Below are positions 1-5,137 of a stretch of 12,342 nt of DNA, one piece after another. A model generated the notes under the pieces. It was not told where the DNA came from, did no database searches, and saw nothing but the letters and a program-made list of their open reading frames with translations. The stretch lies in the NCBI GenBank assembly GCA_902513935.1, contig CABXOR010000048.1, forward strand, positions 1-12,342. The letters run 5' to 3'. Both the position numbers and the translations under genes were made by a program. The stretch is from an uncultured SAR324 cluster bacterium (GTDB lineage Bacteria > SAR324 > NAC60-12). How positions within the stretch are numbered: the stretch's first letter is position 1; the number at the start of each line of letters is the position of its first letter.

Positions 1-186
1 GGCAACTCCAGTAGCAGAATCATTACTTGATGTCCCCAGCTGCTGTACTCCTCCAAACAAATGCGAAATTTCAAATGAACCTTTTGTTCCAGTAATTATT
101 GCATACTTATCAAAGGTGTCCTCATTCCTTGCACATGAGTACACTAACAGCAAAATTAGTACTAATATAAGGTTCGTTTTCAACAT
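1..186 (-). CDS. Putative lipoprotein, N-terminal 62 residues only (3' end outside window)
   Basis: An open frame starts at ATG (184-186) and runs without a stop to base 1, so only 62 residues are seen. It begins MLKTN, then a leucine/isoleucine/valine-rich segment (about residues 6-15), then VYSC at 15-18. This fits a short type II (lipoprotein) signal peptide with Cys18 as the lipidated residue, although Tyr at -2 is unusual for a lipobox. The mature part seen (ARNEDTFDKYAIITGTKG and on) is polar and I do not recognise a family. The gene starts 7 bp after the stop of the secreted protein upstream, so the two are probably co-transcribed. Only a weak ribosome site (TGAG) precedes the ATG. Function unknown; an envelope lipoprotein working with the upstream protein is inference. 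Confidence 0.6.
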   Translation of the reverse strand, partial: MLKTNLILVLILLLVYSCARNEDTFDKYAIITGTKGSFEISHLFGGVQQLGTSSNDSATGVA

Positions 187-193
187 AGGCTCA

Positions 194-1246
194 TCAGAAA
201 AAGAAACGGATACCAAGTGAAGGAACCACAGAGGTCCCGTATGGATCCAGCTGAATTTTCAGAGCAATGGGATAGTCTTCTCCATATGTCTGGATCCCGA
301 TATCAAAAAAGGCCGAAGTCAAAGAGAGCTTTTGTTCCCCAGCCGTTGACTCAAATACAAAGCTCCACTGTGCGACTCCTAAACCATATGGCCACTTTGA
401 ATCAGGATCGGGTGAATAGTAAATCACCTGCTTGCTGAGCTTGAAGTTGCCGTTTGCGGTTTCTATGTCAGAAGGATCTGCTGTCACAACTGAGGTTGTT
501 CCAAAATAGAATTCATCAGCTTTTCCACTGCCTGAAAATGCACGAAATTCAACCAGATAATTTTTCCCTATGCCAAGACCGACACCAGTGAGTGACCAAG
601 TAACTTTTTTCCCTTTTCCTTCCTTGATTTTAGGAAAAAGCAGTTTGAGGTTGCTATATCCGATCTCATAATAAATCTGAATGGATGCACGGACTGCTTC
701 AGCCAGTTCAGGGTACTTTTCAGACGGATCCATTCGGTCATCGTATGGAAGTTCAAGCCGATCAAAGTCTATTTCCTCAAACATCTTTTCCATGAGCTTT
801 GTTACCTCTCCGTTGAGTGTCAGAGTCGAACAATCCTCGCATACTTCCGTTTTAACCACTTTCCTGTCCAGATCCAGCATCATGAAGGTTAGCTGGATGA
901 CCTTTCCTTCCTGAACTAATTGAAGGGAGAAAAAGCTCTCCACTTGAAGAGTGTCTTGGATGAAGCGAATGCAGTTCTCTTCGGTGCATTGATCATAATC
1001 TAGTTCCTCAAAGGCTATGTTCTGCGCCTCCTCAAAACGTCTTTGAGATACAAGTTCAAATCTTTCTGCAAGCTTTGCCTGAAGATGATTGAAGATAATC
1101 TGCTTCTGGACTTCTGTGAAAGTACCAAGTGTAACCAGAGGCCCAATCAGGGCTGGAGGTTTGCGATCCTGAGCAAATGTAATGTTTGGTATCTGTAGAG
1201 TGGTAAACAGAAGAAGGACGGAGAGAATTATGAGTATATGTCTCAC
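194..1246 (-). CDS. Secreted protein with Cys-rich N-terminal domain and outer-membrane-like C-terminus
   Basis: This is a protein of about 350 residues (361 if read from the TTG at 1277-1279). I chose the GTG at 1244-1246 because a TATAAT box lies directly before the TTG, which would put the transcript start inside codons 2-3 of the longer reading. The first 11 codons of that reading also differ from the paralogous leader only by non-synonymous changes. Residues 1-26 form a Sec signal peptide ending FAQ. Next comes a roughly 120-residue domain with a C-x4-C pair (Cys87, Cys92) and a C-x2-C pair (Cys136, Cys139), resembling periplasmic domains I associate with deltaproteobacterial secreted proteins. 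The C-terminal half has alternating hydrophobic/aromatic beta-strand patterns and ends SLGIRFFF; a terminal Phe is typical of outer-membrane beta-barrel proteins. No enzyme motif is seen. Exact function unknown. Confidence 0.75.
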   Translation of the reverse strand: MRHILIILSVLLLFTTLQIPNITFAQDRKPPALIGPLVTLGTFTEVQKQIIFNHLQAKLAERFELVSQRRFEEAQNIAFEELDYDQCTEENCIRFIQDTLQVESFFSLQLVQEGKVIQLTFMMLDLDRKVVKTEVCEDCSTLTLNGEVTKLMEKMFEEIDFDRLELPYDDRMDPSEKYPELAEAVRASIQIYYEIGYSNLKLLFPKIKEGKGKKVTWSLTGVGLGIGKNYLVEFRAFSGSGKADEFYFGTTSVVTADPSDIETANGNFKLSKQVIYYSPDPDSKWPYGLGVAQWSFVFESTAGEQKLSLTSAFFDIGIQTYGEDYPIALKIQLDPYGTSVVPSLGIRFFF

Positions 1247-1293
1247 TTGGTTTACTATTGGTGGTTTAGAAGAACCCAAATTATAACATCATT
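1209..1293 (-). repeat. Duplicated promoter/leader/signal-peptide segment, copy 1
   Basis: This segment aligns with 2816-2902, with about 80% identity by eye and a few indels. Both read AATGATG, then a -10 box, then TTGGGTTCT, a 33-nt leader, a codon-12 start, and codons for a signal peptide beginning (V/L)RH(I/L)L. In the 11 leader codons all five substitutions are non-synonymous, which suggests the leader is untranslated. The downstream proteins are otherwise different, so only the 5' ends are shared. Confidence 0.7.
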
Positions 1294-1308
1294 CGATTTG
1301 TTTTAAAA
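1280..1308 (-). promoter_or_regulatory. Likely sigma-70 promoter of the secreted-protein gene
   Basis: On the - strand a perfect TATAAT (1280-1285) lies 17 bp from a weak -35 TTTTAA (1303-1308). Transcription would begin near 1273-1275, downstream of the possible TTG start, leaving a leader of about 27-30 nt before the GTG at 1246. The -10 box aligns with TATAGT in front of the paralogous gene, which supports it. The 16-bp motif GATGATGGGGGTTATT (1313-1328, + strand) lies 5 bp upstream of the -35. Confidence 0.5.
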
Positions 1309-1455
1309 GAAAGATGATGGGGGTTATTCTTTGTAGGTTACTCCATGACTTGGTTATTGAAAGGATAATTGTATCTTACGTCCAACAATCTAAATACAAA
1401 GAGGGAAAATGGAACATGCCGATAATAACCAATAGAAACTAATTATTAAAGAATA

Positions 1456-2856
1456 TTATTGTGCATATATAACTCCATATAGTTGGTCATTCGTTCCAGT
1501 GTCTTCTTCTACGTAGTTCCACTTTATTCCATCTTTTGAAAAATAAATATTTCCCCCATAACTAACTACTACAAATATTTGATTCCCATATGTCACACCG
1601 TTTCCTGCAAAAGGACCCGTCTCACCTCTAACTAGACCATCATTAGTTTGTTTCCATTTCACTCCATCTGTTGAATATAAAACATGTGTGTGACGACCTA
1701 ATATCACAAATACACCATTCCCATAAGTCACTGAGTTAAGTTTTTTATTTATTCCTGACAATTGTTTGTGCCAACTAAGAGTATCTCTTGAAGTGATAAT
1801 TGTTCCTCTATCACCAACTGCAATGAACAAGTTATTACCAAATGTTAGACCCCTTAGTACATTCCTATTTTTTATTTTATTATAGGACCATTTTATTCCA
1901 TCTGATGATACAAGCACTGTTCTTGTATGAAAACCAACTCCAATGAATTTTCCATTCCCATAAACTATACCTGTATGACCATGTTTTGGTTCAACTCTTC
2001 TTTTCTGCCATTTTCCACCATCATTTGAAGTTAATATAATTCCATCAGTTCCTACTATAATGAATTTATTATCAATAAAAATAACATCCAATAAATGTTT
2101 TGTTTCGTTTGTAGGTATTTCATTCCAGTTTTCACCATCTGTTGAAATCAGAATTGTTCCACTATCCCCAACTGCTATAAATTTATTATTACCATAGGCA
2201 ACATTCCAAAGATTATTATCTGTTATTGGTTCACTCATTGACCAAGATGTACCCTCTTTAGAAGATAAAATTGTCCCATATTCCCCGACAGCAACGAATT
2301 TTCCACTTTTCAGATTTCCATTTTCTGTTTGAATAATTTTTATTGATTCATTCGTCTTAACCACCTTTGGTTCAACTTTCGGGATTGTGACCTTTTTCTC
2401 AACCACCTTTGGTTTTACCTGTTTGGGAACATCCTGAACCACAACACTCCCGCACTTTTTTAACAATTCACCATAGTCCTCACAAATCTTCTTTCTTTTG
2501 TCTTCTAAGGACCTATAAAGTGATTTGAGTAGAGACTGCTGAAATCCATCCGTTCCAGAAAGTTTTGAATCTCCATAGGAATTAAGATTCTTTCCTTTGA
2601 AGGTGACAAAAGTGGTGTCTTGTTCCTTTGAAACTGAAATCTGATAAAGACAAGAGTCCATGGAAACTCCCGCAGGTGGAATTGGTTCTACTTCTCTTAG
2701 AAACTGAGAAATTATTGAGACAGATATGTTTGAAAGGAGTGTGGGACTGAATTCTTCCGATGAATCCACAACCACATAACAGGTTTCCTTTGATTGACCA
2801 AACAGAGGAGAAGAAAGAAGAAGGAAGGAGAGGATTGTTATGAGTAAATGTCTCAA
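1456..2856 (-). CDS. Secreted seven-repeat beta-propeller protein
   Basis: This is a protein of about 466 residues (477 if read from the TTG at 2887-2889). I chose the TTG at 2854-2856 for the same promoter and leader reasons as the neighbouring paralogous 5' end. It has a Sec signal peptide (about residues 1-21, ending LFGQ), an N-terminal domain of about 120 residues with four Cys, and a Lys/Val/Pro-rich linker (about 144-167, PKQVKPKVVEKK and similar). Seven repeats of the form YGNxxF(I/V)AVGDxGTIxxSxDGxxW follow, with the conserved Phe at 187, 226, 265, 304, 344, 383 and 428, mostly 39 residues apart. This is the BNR/YCF48-like propeller pattern. Repeat 1 lacks its leading 'VAYGN' strand and the protein ends LYGVIYAQ, so the C-terminal strand probably closes blade 1. 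The gene is AT-rich, especially in the propeller half. It probably acts in the periplasm or on the cell surface, most likely binding a protein or glycan. No catalytic motif is recognised. Confidence 0.8.
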   Translation of the reverse strand: MRHLLITILSFLLLSSPLFGQSKETCYVVVDSSEEFSPTLLSNISVSIISQFLREVEPIPPAGVSMDSCLYQISVSKEQDTTFVTFKGKNLNSYGDSKLSGTDGFQQSLLKSLYRSLEDKRKKICEDYGELLKKCGSVVVQDVPKQVKPKVVEKKVTIPKVEPKVVKTNESIKIIQTENGNLKSGKFVAVGEYGTILSSKEGTSWSMSEPITDNNLWNVAYGNNKFIAVGDSGTILISTDGENWNEIPTNETKHLLDVIFIDNKFIIVGTDGIILTSNDGGKWQKRRVEPKHGHTGIVYGNGKFIGVGFHTRTVLVSSDGIKWSYNKIKNRNVLRGLTFGNNLFIAVGDRGTIITSRDTLSWHKQLSGINKKLNSVTYGNGVFVILGRHTHVLYSTDGVKWKQTNDGLVRGETGPFAGNGVTYGNQIFVVVSYGGNIYFSKDGIKWNYVEEDTGTNDQLYGVIYAQ

Positions 2857-2902
2857 TTGGTTTCCTATTGTTGTATTAGGAGAACCCAACTATACCATCA
2901 TT
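2816..2902 (-). repeat. Duplicated promoter/leader/signal-peptide segment, copy 2
   Basis: Counterpart of 1209-1293. It covers the -10 box, the untranslated-looking leader and the signal-peptide codons of the propeller gene. Identity fades beyond the signal peptide and upstream of the -10 box. Copies of a GGGGTTAYT motif occur again further upstream (2966-2998). Confidence 0.7.
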
Positions 2903-2917
2903 TGGTTGAATTTACAA
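2889..2917 (-). promoter_or_regulatory. Likely sigma-70 promoter of the propeller gene
   Basis: On the - strand TTGTAA (2912-2917, 4/6 to consensus) is followed after exactly 17 bp by TATAGT (2889-2894, 5/6). The start point would fall near 2882, inside codons 2-3 of the longest reading, so translation more likely begins at the TTG at 2854-2856. No clear Shine-Dalgarno precedes either TTG. Confidence 0.5.
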
Positions 2918-3034
2918 GGAAGTGGGAAGGTTGTGGAGGTGTCTCTGTTTCTGTGAAGAATTAGTGGGGGTTACTCACAGGAGATGATAGGGGTTATTGA
3001 TGTATCCATTTCTCATTATCAAATTTATCTATAA

Positions 3035-3379
3035 TTAATCCACGAAGTAGAAGTGAATACTTTCCTTCCACACTGGTACATCTGTGAATCCATCAGGGGT
3101 AGTTAATGTCCCTTGACCCTGTTCTTTCCCATCCTTGAATTTCCCTTCATACTTTACACCATCAGGGTAAGTGTATGTTCCATTACCATGTTCTTTCCCA
3201 TCCTTGAATTTCCCTCCATACTTCTTCCCATCTGGGAAAGTATAAGTCCCTTGACCATTTGGTTTCCCATTTTTAATTTCCCCAATATATTTTCCATCAC
3301 TATCTTCATTACCATTCTCAAACCAGTTCAGTTCTCCATTTTCAACTCTTAAAAATAGAACTCCTTGACTACTGGACAT
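3035..3379 (-). CDS. Small MORN-repeat protein
   Basis: A 114-residue protein with three 23-residue MORN repeats at about residues 30-52, 53-75 and 76-98 (pattern DGxKYxGxFKDGKxxGxGTYTYP). A 29-residue head and a 16-residue aromatic tail (SIHFYFVD) flank them. The start is secure: AAAAGGAG (3384-3391) lies 4 nt before the ATG. There is no signal peptide, so it is probably cytoplasmic. MORN repeats form elongated beta-hairpin stacks that usually mediate protein or lipid contacts; bacterial members mostly have no known role. The gene shows its repeats at DNA level: 3121-3154 and 3190-3223 match at 33 of 34 bases with a 69-bp offset, implying recent unit duplication. The promoter side faces the repeat-rich intergenic region shared with the integrase gene. 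Function unknown. Confidence 0.85.
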   Translation of the reverse strand: MSSSQGVLFLRVENGELNWFENGNEDSDGKYIGEIKNGKPNGQGTYTFPDGKKYGGKFKDGKEHGNGTYTYPDGVKYEGKFKDGKEQGQGTLTTPDGFTDVPVWKESIHFYFVD

Positions 3380-3414
3380 TTTACTCCTTTTATTAATACA
3401 AGTTAATAATCAAC

Positions 3415-3692
3415 TTTAATAAATATTACCATTCATTACCATTAGATTACCAAAATAAAACTCAATGATTTCAACATTTTACCATTAGATTACCACTAGC
3501 TAAAATAGGTCTTTTATTTAATAATATCATATACTTATATATATATATATTATTATATTACCATAAATAGGACACCCCTTTCTGCAACACTGTGTTTTTT
3601 AATGGGTATAGCTGTTTTTTTGGTAATATAACTGATATGATAAAATATATTCAGTAATTACAATACTTTAGAGTTTAATAAATATTACCATT
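3415..3692. repeat. 19-bp perfect direct repeat
   Basis: TTTAATAAATATTACCATT occurs at 3415-3433 and again, identical, at 3674-3692, 259 bp apart. Each copy carries one TTACC motif. Although AT-rich, a perfect 19-mer is unlikely to be chance in 300 bp and suggests duplicated binding sites. Confidence 0.75.
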
Positions 3693-3721
3693 TGCTAGTG
3701 GTAATAAATGGTAAAATGTTG
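3472..3721. repeat. Long imperfect inverted repeat (29/28-bp arms)
   Basis: The left arm 3472-3500 and right arm 3694-3721 are reverse complements except for AG versus one T in the middle (15 identical bases, the indel, then 12 identical bases). They enclose 193 bp. Each arm starts CAACATTTTACCATT when read inward from the outer end and contains two TTACC units. The arms are too far apart for a simple terminator, so paired protein binding is more likely. Confidence 0.75.
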
Positions 3722-3724
3722 ATA

Positions 3725-3752
3725 TTGTTAATCTTTTAATTGGTAATATAAA
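3725..3752 (+). promoter_or_regulatory. Possible integrase promoter overlapped by a GGTAA site
   Basis: TTGTTA (3725-3730) and TATAAA (3747-3752) are 16 bp apart, about 60 bp before the integrase ATG. The GGTAA motif at 3742-3746 sits in the spacer next to the -10, so a protein binding it would block the promoter. In such AT-rich DNA the promoter call is tentative. Confidence 0.35.
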
Positions 3753-3811
3753 TGGCAACATTAATAGAGAGACAGAGAAAGCTTTTTCCAAAATGATGAG
3801 GGGATTAAAAA

Positions 3812-5035
3812 ATGGGTATCTTGGTTGAGTGTCCAAATTGTAAAATCAGGTACAGTTTAAACAGGAGAGTTTGTAAATGTGGAAATAAAGTCCGGAAGGC
3901 AGGCTCAAAAAATTACTGGATTGAGTACTATTTAAAAGGTAAACGTACCAGAGAAAGGATAGGCAGGAGTAAATCAGCAGCTGAGAATCGGTTAAGAGAA
4001 GTTCAAACTGCTACAGCTGAAGATAGGAATATACAGAAAAACAAAAATGCCGTTATAACCATTGGCGCATTAAGGGATTGGTATTTAGATTTACCTGAAG
4101 TGAAACAAAAAAGGAGTTTCAAAGCAATAGTTAATTGTATTGAGATTGTATCTGGTCATGTAGGTGAGAAGAAATATGCCAGCCAGATCAGTCCGGCAGA
4201 TATTCAAAGTTTTCAGAGAAATAGACTGTCGGAAAACACACTTTGGGGACGCCCGGCAAAACCTGCAACTGTAAATCGTAATGTTGCAAATTTTAAAGCT
4301 ATGTTCAGCCGGGCTCTGGATTATGGGAAACTGGAGACAAACCCTGTAATTCAGGTTAAGCAACTTGAAGAAAATAATGTCAGGGAACGTCTGCTATCTG
4401 AAGAAGAATTTGAGGTTTTATATAATCATTGTTCTGCACAAATAAAGGGTCCAGTATTGATTGCCTACTACCTGCCTATGAGGCAGGCCGAAATATTAAA
4501 CCTTGCATGGGAAGAAATAGACTTAAAAAATCAATTTATCCGCCTTGGCGGCCAGCGTACGAAAAACAAAACCGGTAGAGTAATTCCGTTGCATAAGAGA
4601 ATTTTTGACTACTTTCAGAGCTTATCCCGTCCTGATTATGGTGGTTATGTTTTTGAGCAAAGATGGTGGAACCGGAGAGAATTTGTAAAAGCGGTAAATA
4701 TGGCAGGGCTTGGAGAATTTACTTTTCATGACCTCAGGCATTGCGCAATTAATAATCTCAGGCTTGCCGGTAATGATCACTTTGTTATTAAGCAGGCTTC
4801 CGGTCATAAAACTGACAGTGCTTTTCAGCGTTACAATCTTGTAACAGAGGAAGAGATGAAGGGGATGAAATGGTTGGAAGAAAAGGCAGAAGATTCCGGG
4901 ACGATGGACACCTATATGGACACCTGTGAGCAATCAAAAAATGAAAATACCCGTAACTCACTGAAATCATGGTGGGCCAGCAGGGACTTGAACCCCGGAC
5001 CGGACGATTATGAGTCGTCAGCTCTAACCAACTGA
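3812..5035 (+). CDS. int: Tyrosine recombinase / integrase of a tRNA-targeting element
   Basis: This 407-residue protein has a Cys4 cluster at the N-terminus (C7-x2-C10, C21-x-C23) like a zinc ribbon. An AP2-type DNA-binding segment follows (about 34-66, YWIEYYLKGKRTRERIGRSK), then a core-binding SAM-like domain (about 80-185) and the catalytic domain. All catalytic residues are present: Arg224 (LPMRQAE), Lys251 or Lys253, His306-x2-Arg309 (FHDLRH), His332 (ASGHK) and nucleophile Tyr341 (QRYN). It should cut and join DNA between att sites to integrate and excise an element. GAGGGG lies 7 nt before the ATG. Codons 387-407 and the stop are the antisense of the tRNA (WWASRDLNPGPDDYESSALTN, split here as W387 to D398 and D399 to N407), a signature of integrases that sit at a tRNA 3' end. 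The element therefore extends left. Probably functional. Confidence 0.95.
   Translation: MGILVECPNCKIRYSLNRRVCKCGNKVRKAGSKNYWIEYYLKGKRTRERIGRSKSAAENRLREVQTATAEDRNIQKNKNAVITIGALRDWYLDLPEVKQKRSFKAIVNCIEIVSGHVGEKKYASQISPADIQSFQRNRLSENTLWGRPAKPATVNRNVANFKAMFSRALDYGKLETNPVIQVKQLEENNVRERLLSEEEFEVLYNHCSAQIKGPVLIAYYLPMRQAEILNLAWEEIDLKNQFIRLGGQRTKNKTGRVIPLHKRIFDYFQSLSRPDYGGYVFEQRWWNRREFVKAVNMAGLGEFTFHDLRHCAINNLRLAGNDHFVIKQASGHKTDSAFQRYNLVTEEEMKGMKWLEEKAEDSGTMDTYMDTCEQSKNENTRNSLKSWWASRDLNPGPDDYESSALTN
4904..4927 (+). repeat. 12-bp tandem repeat near the att site
   Basis: ATGGACACCTAT is followed directly by ATGGACACCTGT (11/12 identical), encoding MDTYMDTC in the integrase C-terminus. It ends 42 bp before the tRNA 3' end. 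Tandem short repeats this close to a core could be arm-type integrase or excisionase sites, but they could equally be only coding sequence. Confidence 0.5.
4970..5000. other. Inferred element attachment site (att) in the tRNA 3' half
   Basis: Integrases of this type recombine at a core that repeats the tRNA 3' end, and the integrase here abuts and enters it. The junction therefore lies within the T arm/acceptor region; 5000 is only an approximate inner limit. No second copy of this 3' end (for example CAGGGACTTGAA) is seen elsewhere in the window, so the far boundary lies left of base 1. Confidence 0.4.
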
Positions 5036-5046
5036 GCTACTGGCCC
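4970..5046 (-). tRNA. tRNA with CAT anticodon, probably tRNA-Ile2 (elongator Met possible)
   Basis: The 77-nt cloverleaf with encoded CCA is complete on the - strand. The acceptor is GGGCCAG/CTGGCCC with discriminator A. The D arm is GCTC/GAGC, the anticodon stem GACGA/TCGTC with loop CTCATAA, and the T arm CGGGG-TTCAAGT-CCCTG. The anticodon is CAT. The anticodon arm and variable loop (CGGTC) resemble minor tRNA-Ile genes whose C34 is converted to lysidine by TilS. Acceptor pairs C4-G69 and C5-G68, which favour TilS recognition in E. coli, are present. Ile2 is therefore my choice, but elongator Met cannot be excluded. The integrase gene overlaps the 3' 66 nt antisense. Confidence 0.95.
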
Positions 5047-5060
5047 AAACCAATCTAGGT

Positions 5061-5089
5061 ATAATATCCGTCAAGCGAGATTAAAACAA
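5061..5089 (-). promoter_or_regulatory. Likely promoter of the tRNA gene
   Basis: On the - strand TTGTTT (5084-5089) and TATTAT (5061-5066) are separated by exactly 17 bp and lie 14 bp before the mature tRNA 5' end, a usual distance for a single tRNA gene. It lies right of the tRNA, outside the inferred element, so tRNA expression would be unaffected by integration. Confidence 0.5.
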
Positions 5090-5118
5090 GATTTTTCGGA
5101 ATTGATGAATTAAGAACT

Positions 5119-5133
5119 TCCTCATTCTGAGGA
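5119..5133 (-). terminator. Weak hairpin after the amidase gene
   Basis: TCCTCA-TTC/GAA-TGAGGA forms a 6-bp stem with a 3-nt loop just 4 bp past the amidase stop. The following - strand bases (AGTTCTTAATTC) are not a proper T-tract, so termination here is uncertain. Readthrough would enter the tRNA gene in the same direction. Confidence 0.25.
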
Positions 5134-5137
5134 GATT

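Larger units (their letters stand above)
3415..3751. promoter_or_regulatory. Phased TTACC/GGTAA repeat region between MORN and integrase genes
   Basis: The 432-bp gap 3380-3811 has no gene. It holds seven TTACC motifs (starting 3426, 3436, 3447, 3479, 3490, 3558, 3685) and four GGTAA (3622, 3700, 3710, 3742). Within clusters the spacing is 10-11 bp, one DNA turn, so a protein could bind the same face repeatedly. A longer form GGTAATATAA occurs at 3622-3631 and 3742-3751, and inverted at 3553-3562. A very AT-rich run lies at about 3529-3560. The layout fits a control region with operators for divergent genes, or an origin-like region with iterons and an unwinding element. Which of these it is cannot be told from sequence alone. 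Confidence 0.6.

Noticed and set aside
217..438. Plus-strand frame opposite the secreted-protein gene
   Set aside because: It lies antisense to a well-supported gene and has no recognisable motif or ribosome site.
1277..1279. TTG as the start of the secreted-protein gene (and 2887-2889 for the propeller gene)
   Set aside because: The -10 boxes lie directly before these codons, and the next 11 codons differ between copies only by non-synonymous changes. The codon-12 starts are favoured but not proven.
3594..3620. Rho-independent terminators near the T-runs in the AT-rich gap
   Set aside because: AACACTGTGTT before the T-run would have a 1-nt loop, so no stable hairpin forms; the second T-run has no stem.
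3415..3751. CRISPR array
   Set aside because: The repeats are short, occur in both orientations, and lack unique spacers of constant length.
3415..3751. Integrase arm-binding sites flanking the att core
   Set aside because: The array is over 1.2 kb from the core with the whole int gene in between, so classical arm sites are unlikely. An operator or origin role is preferred.
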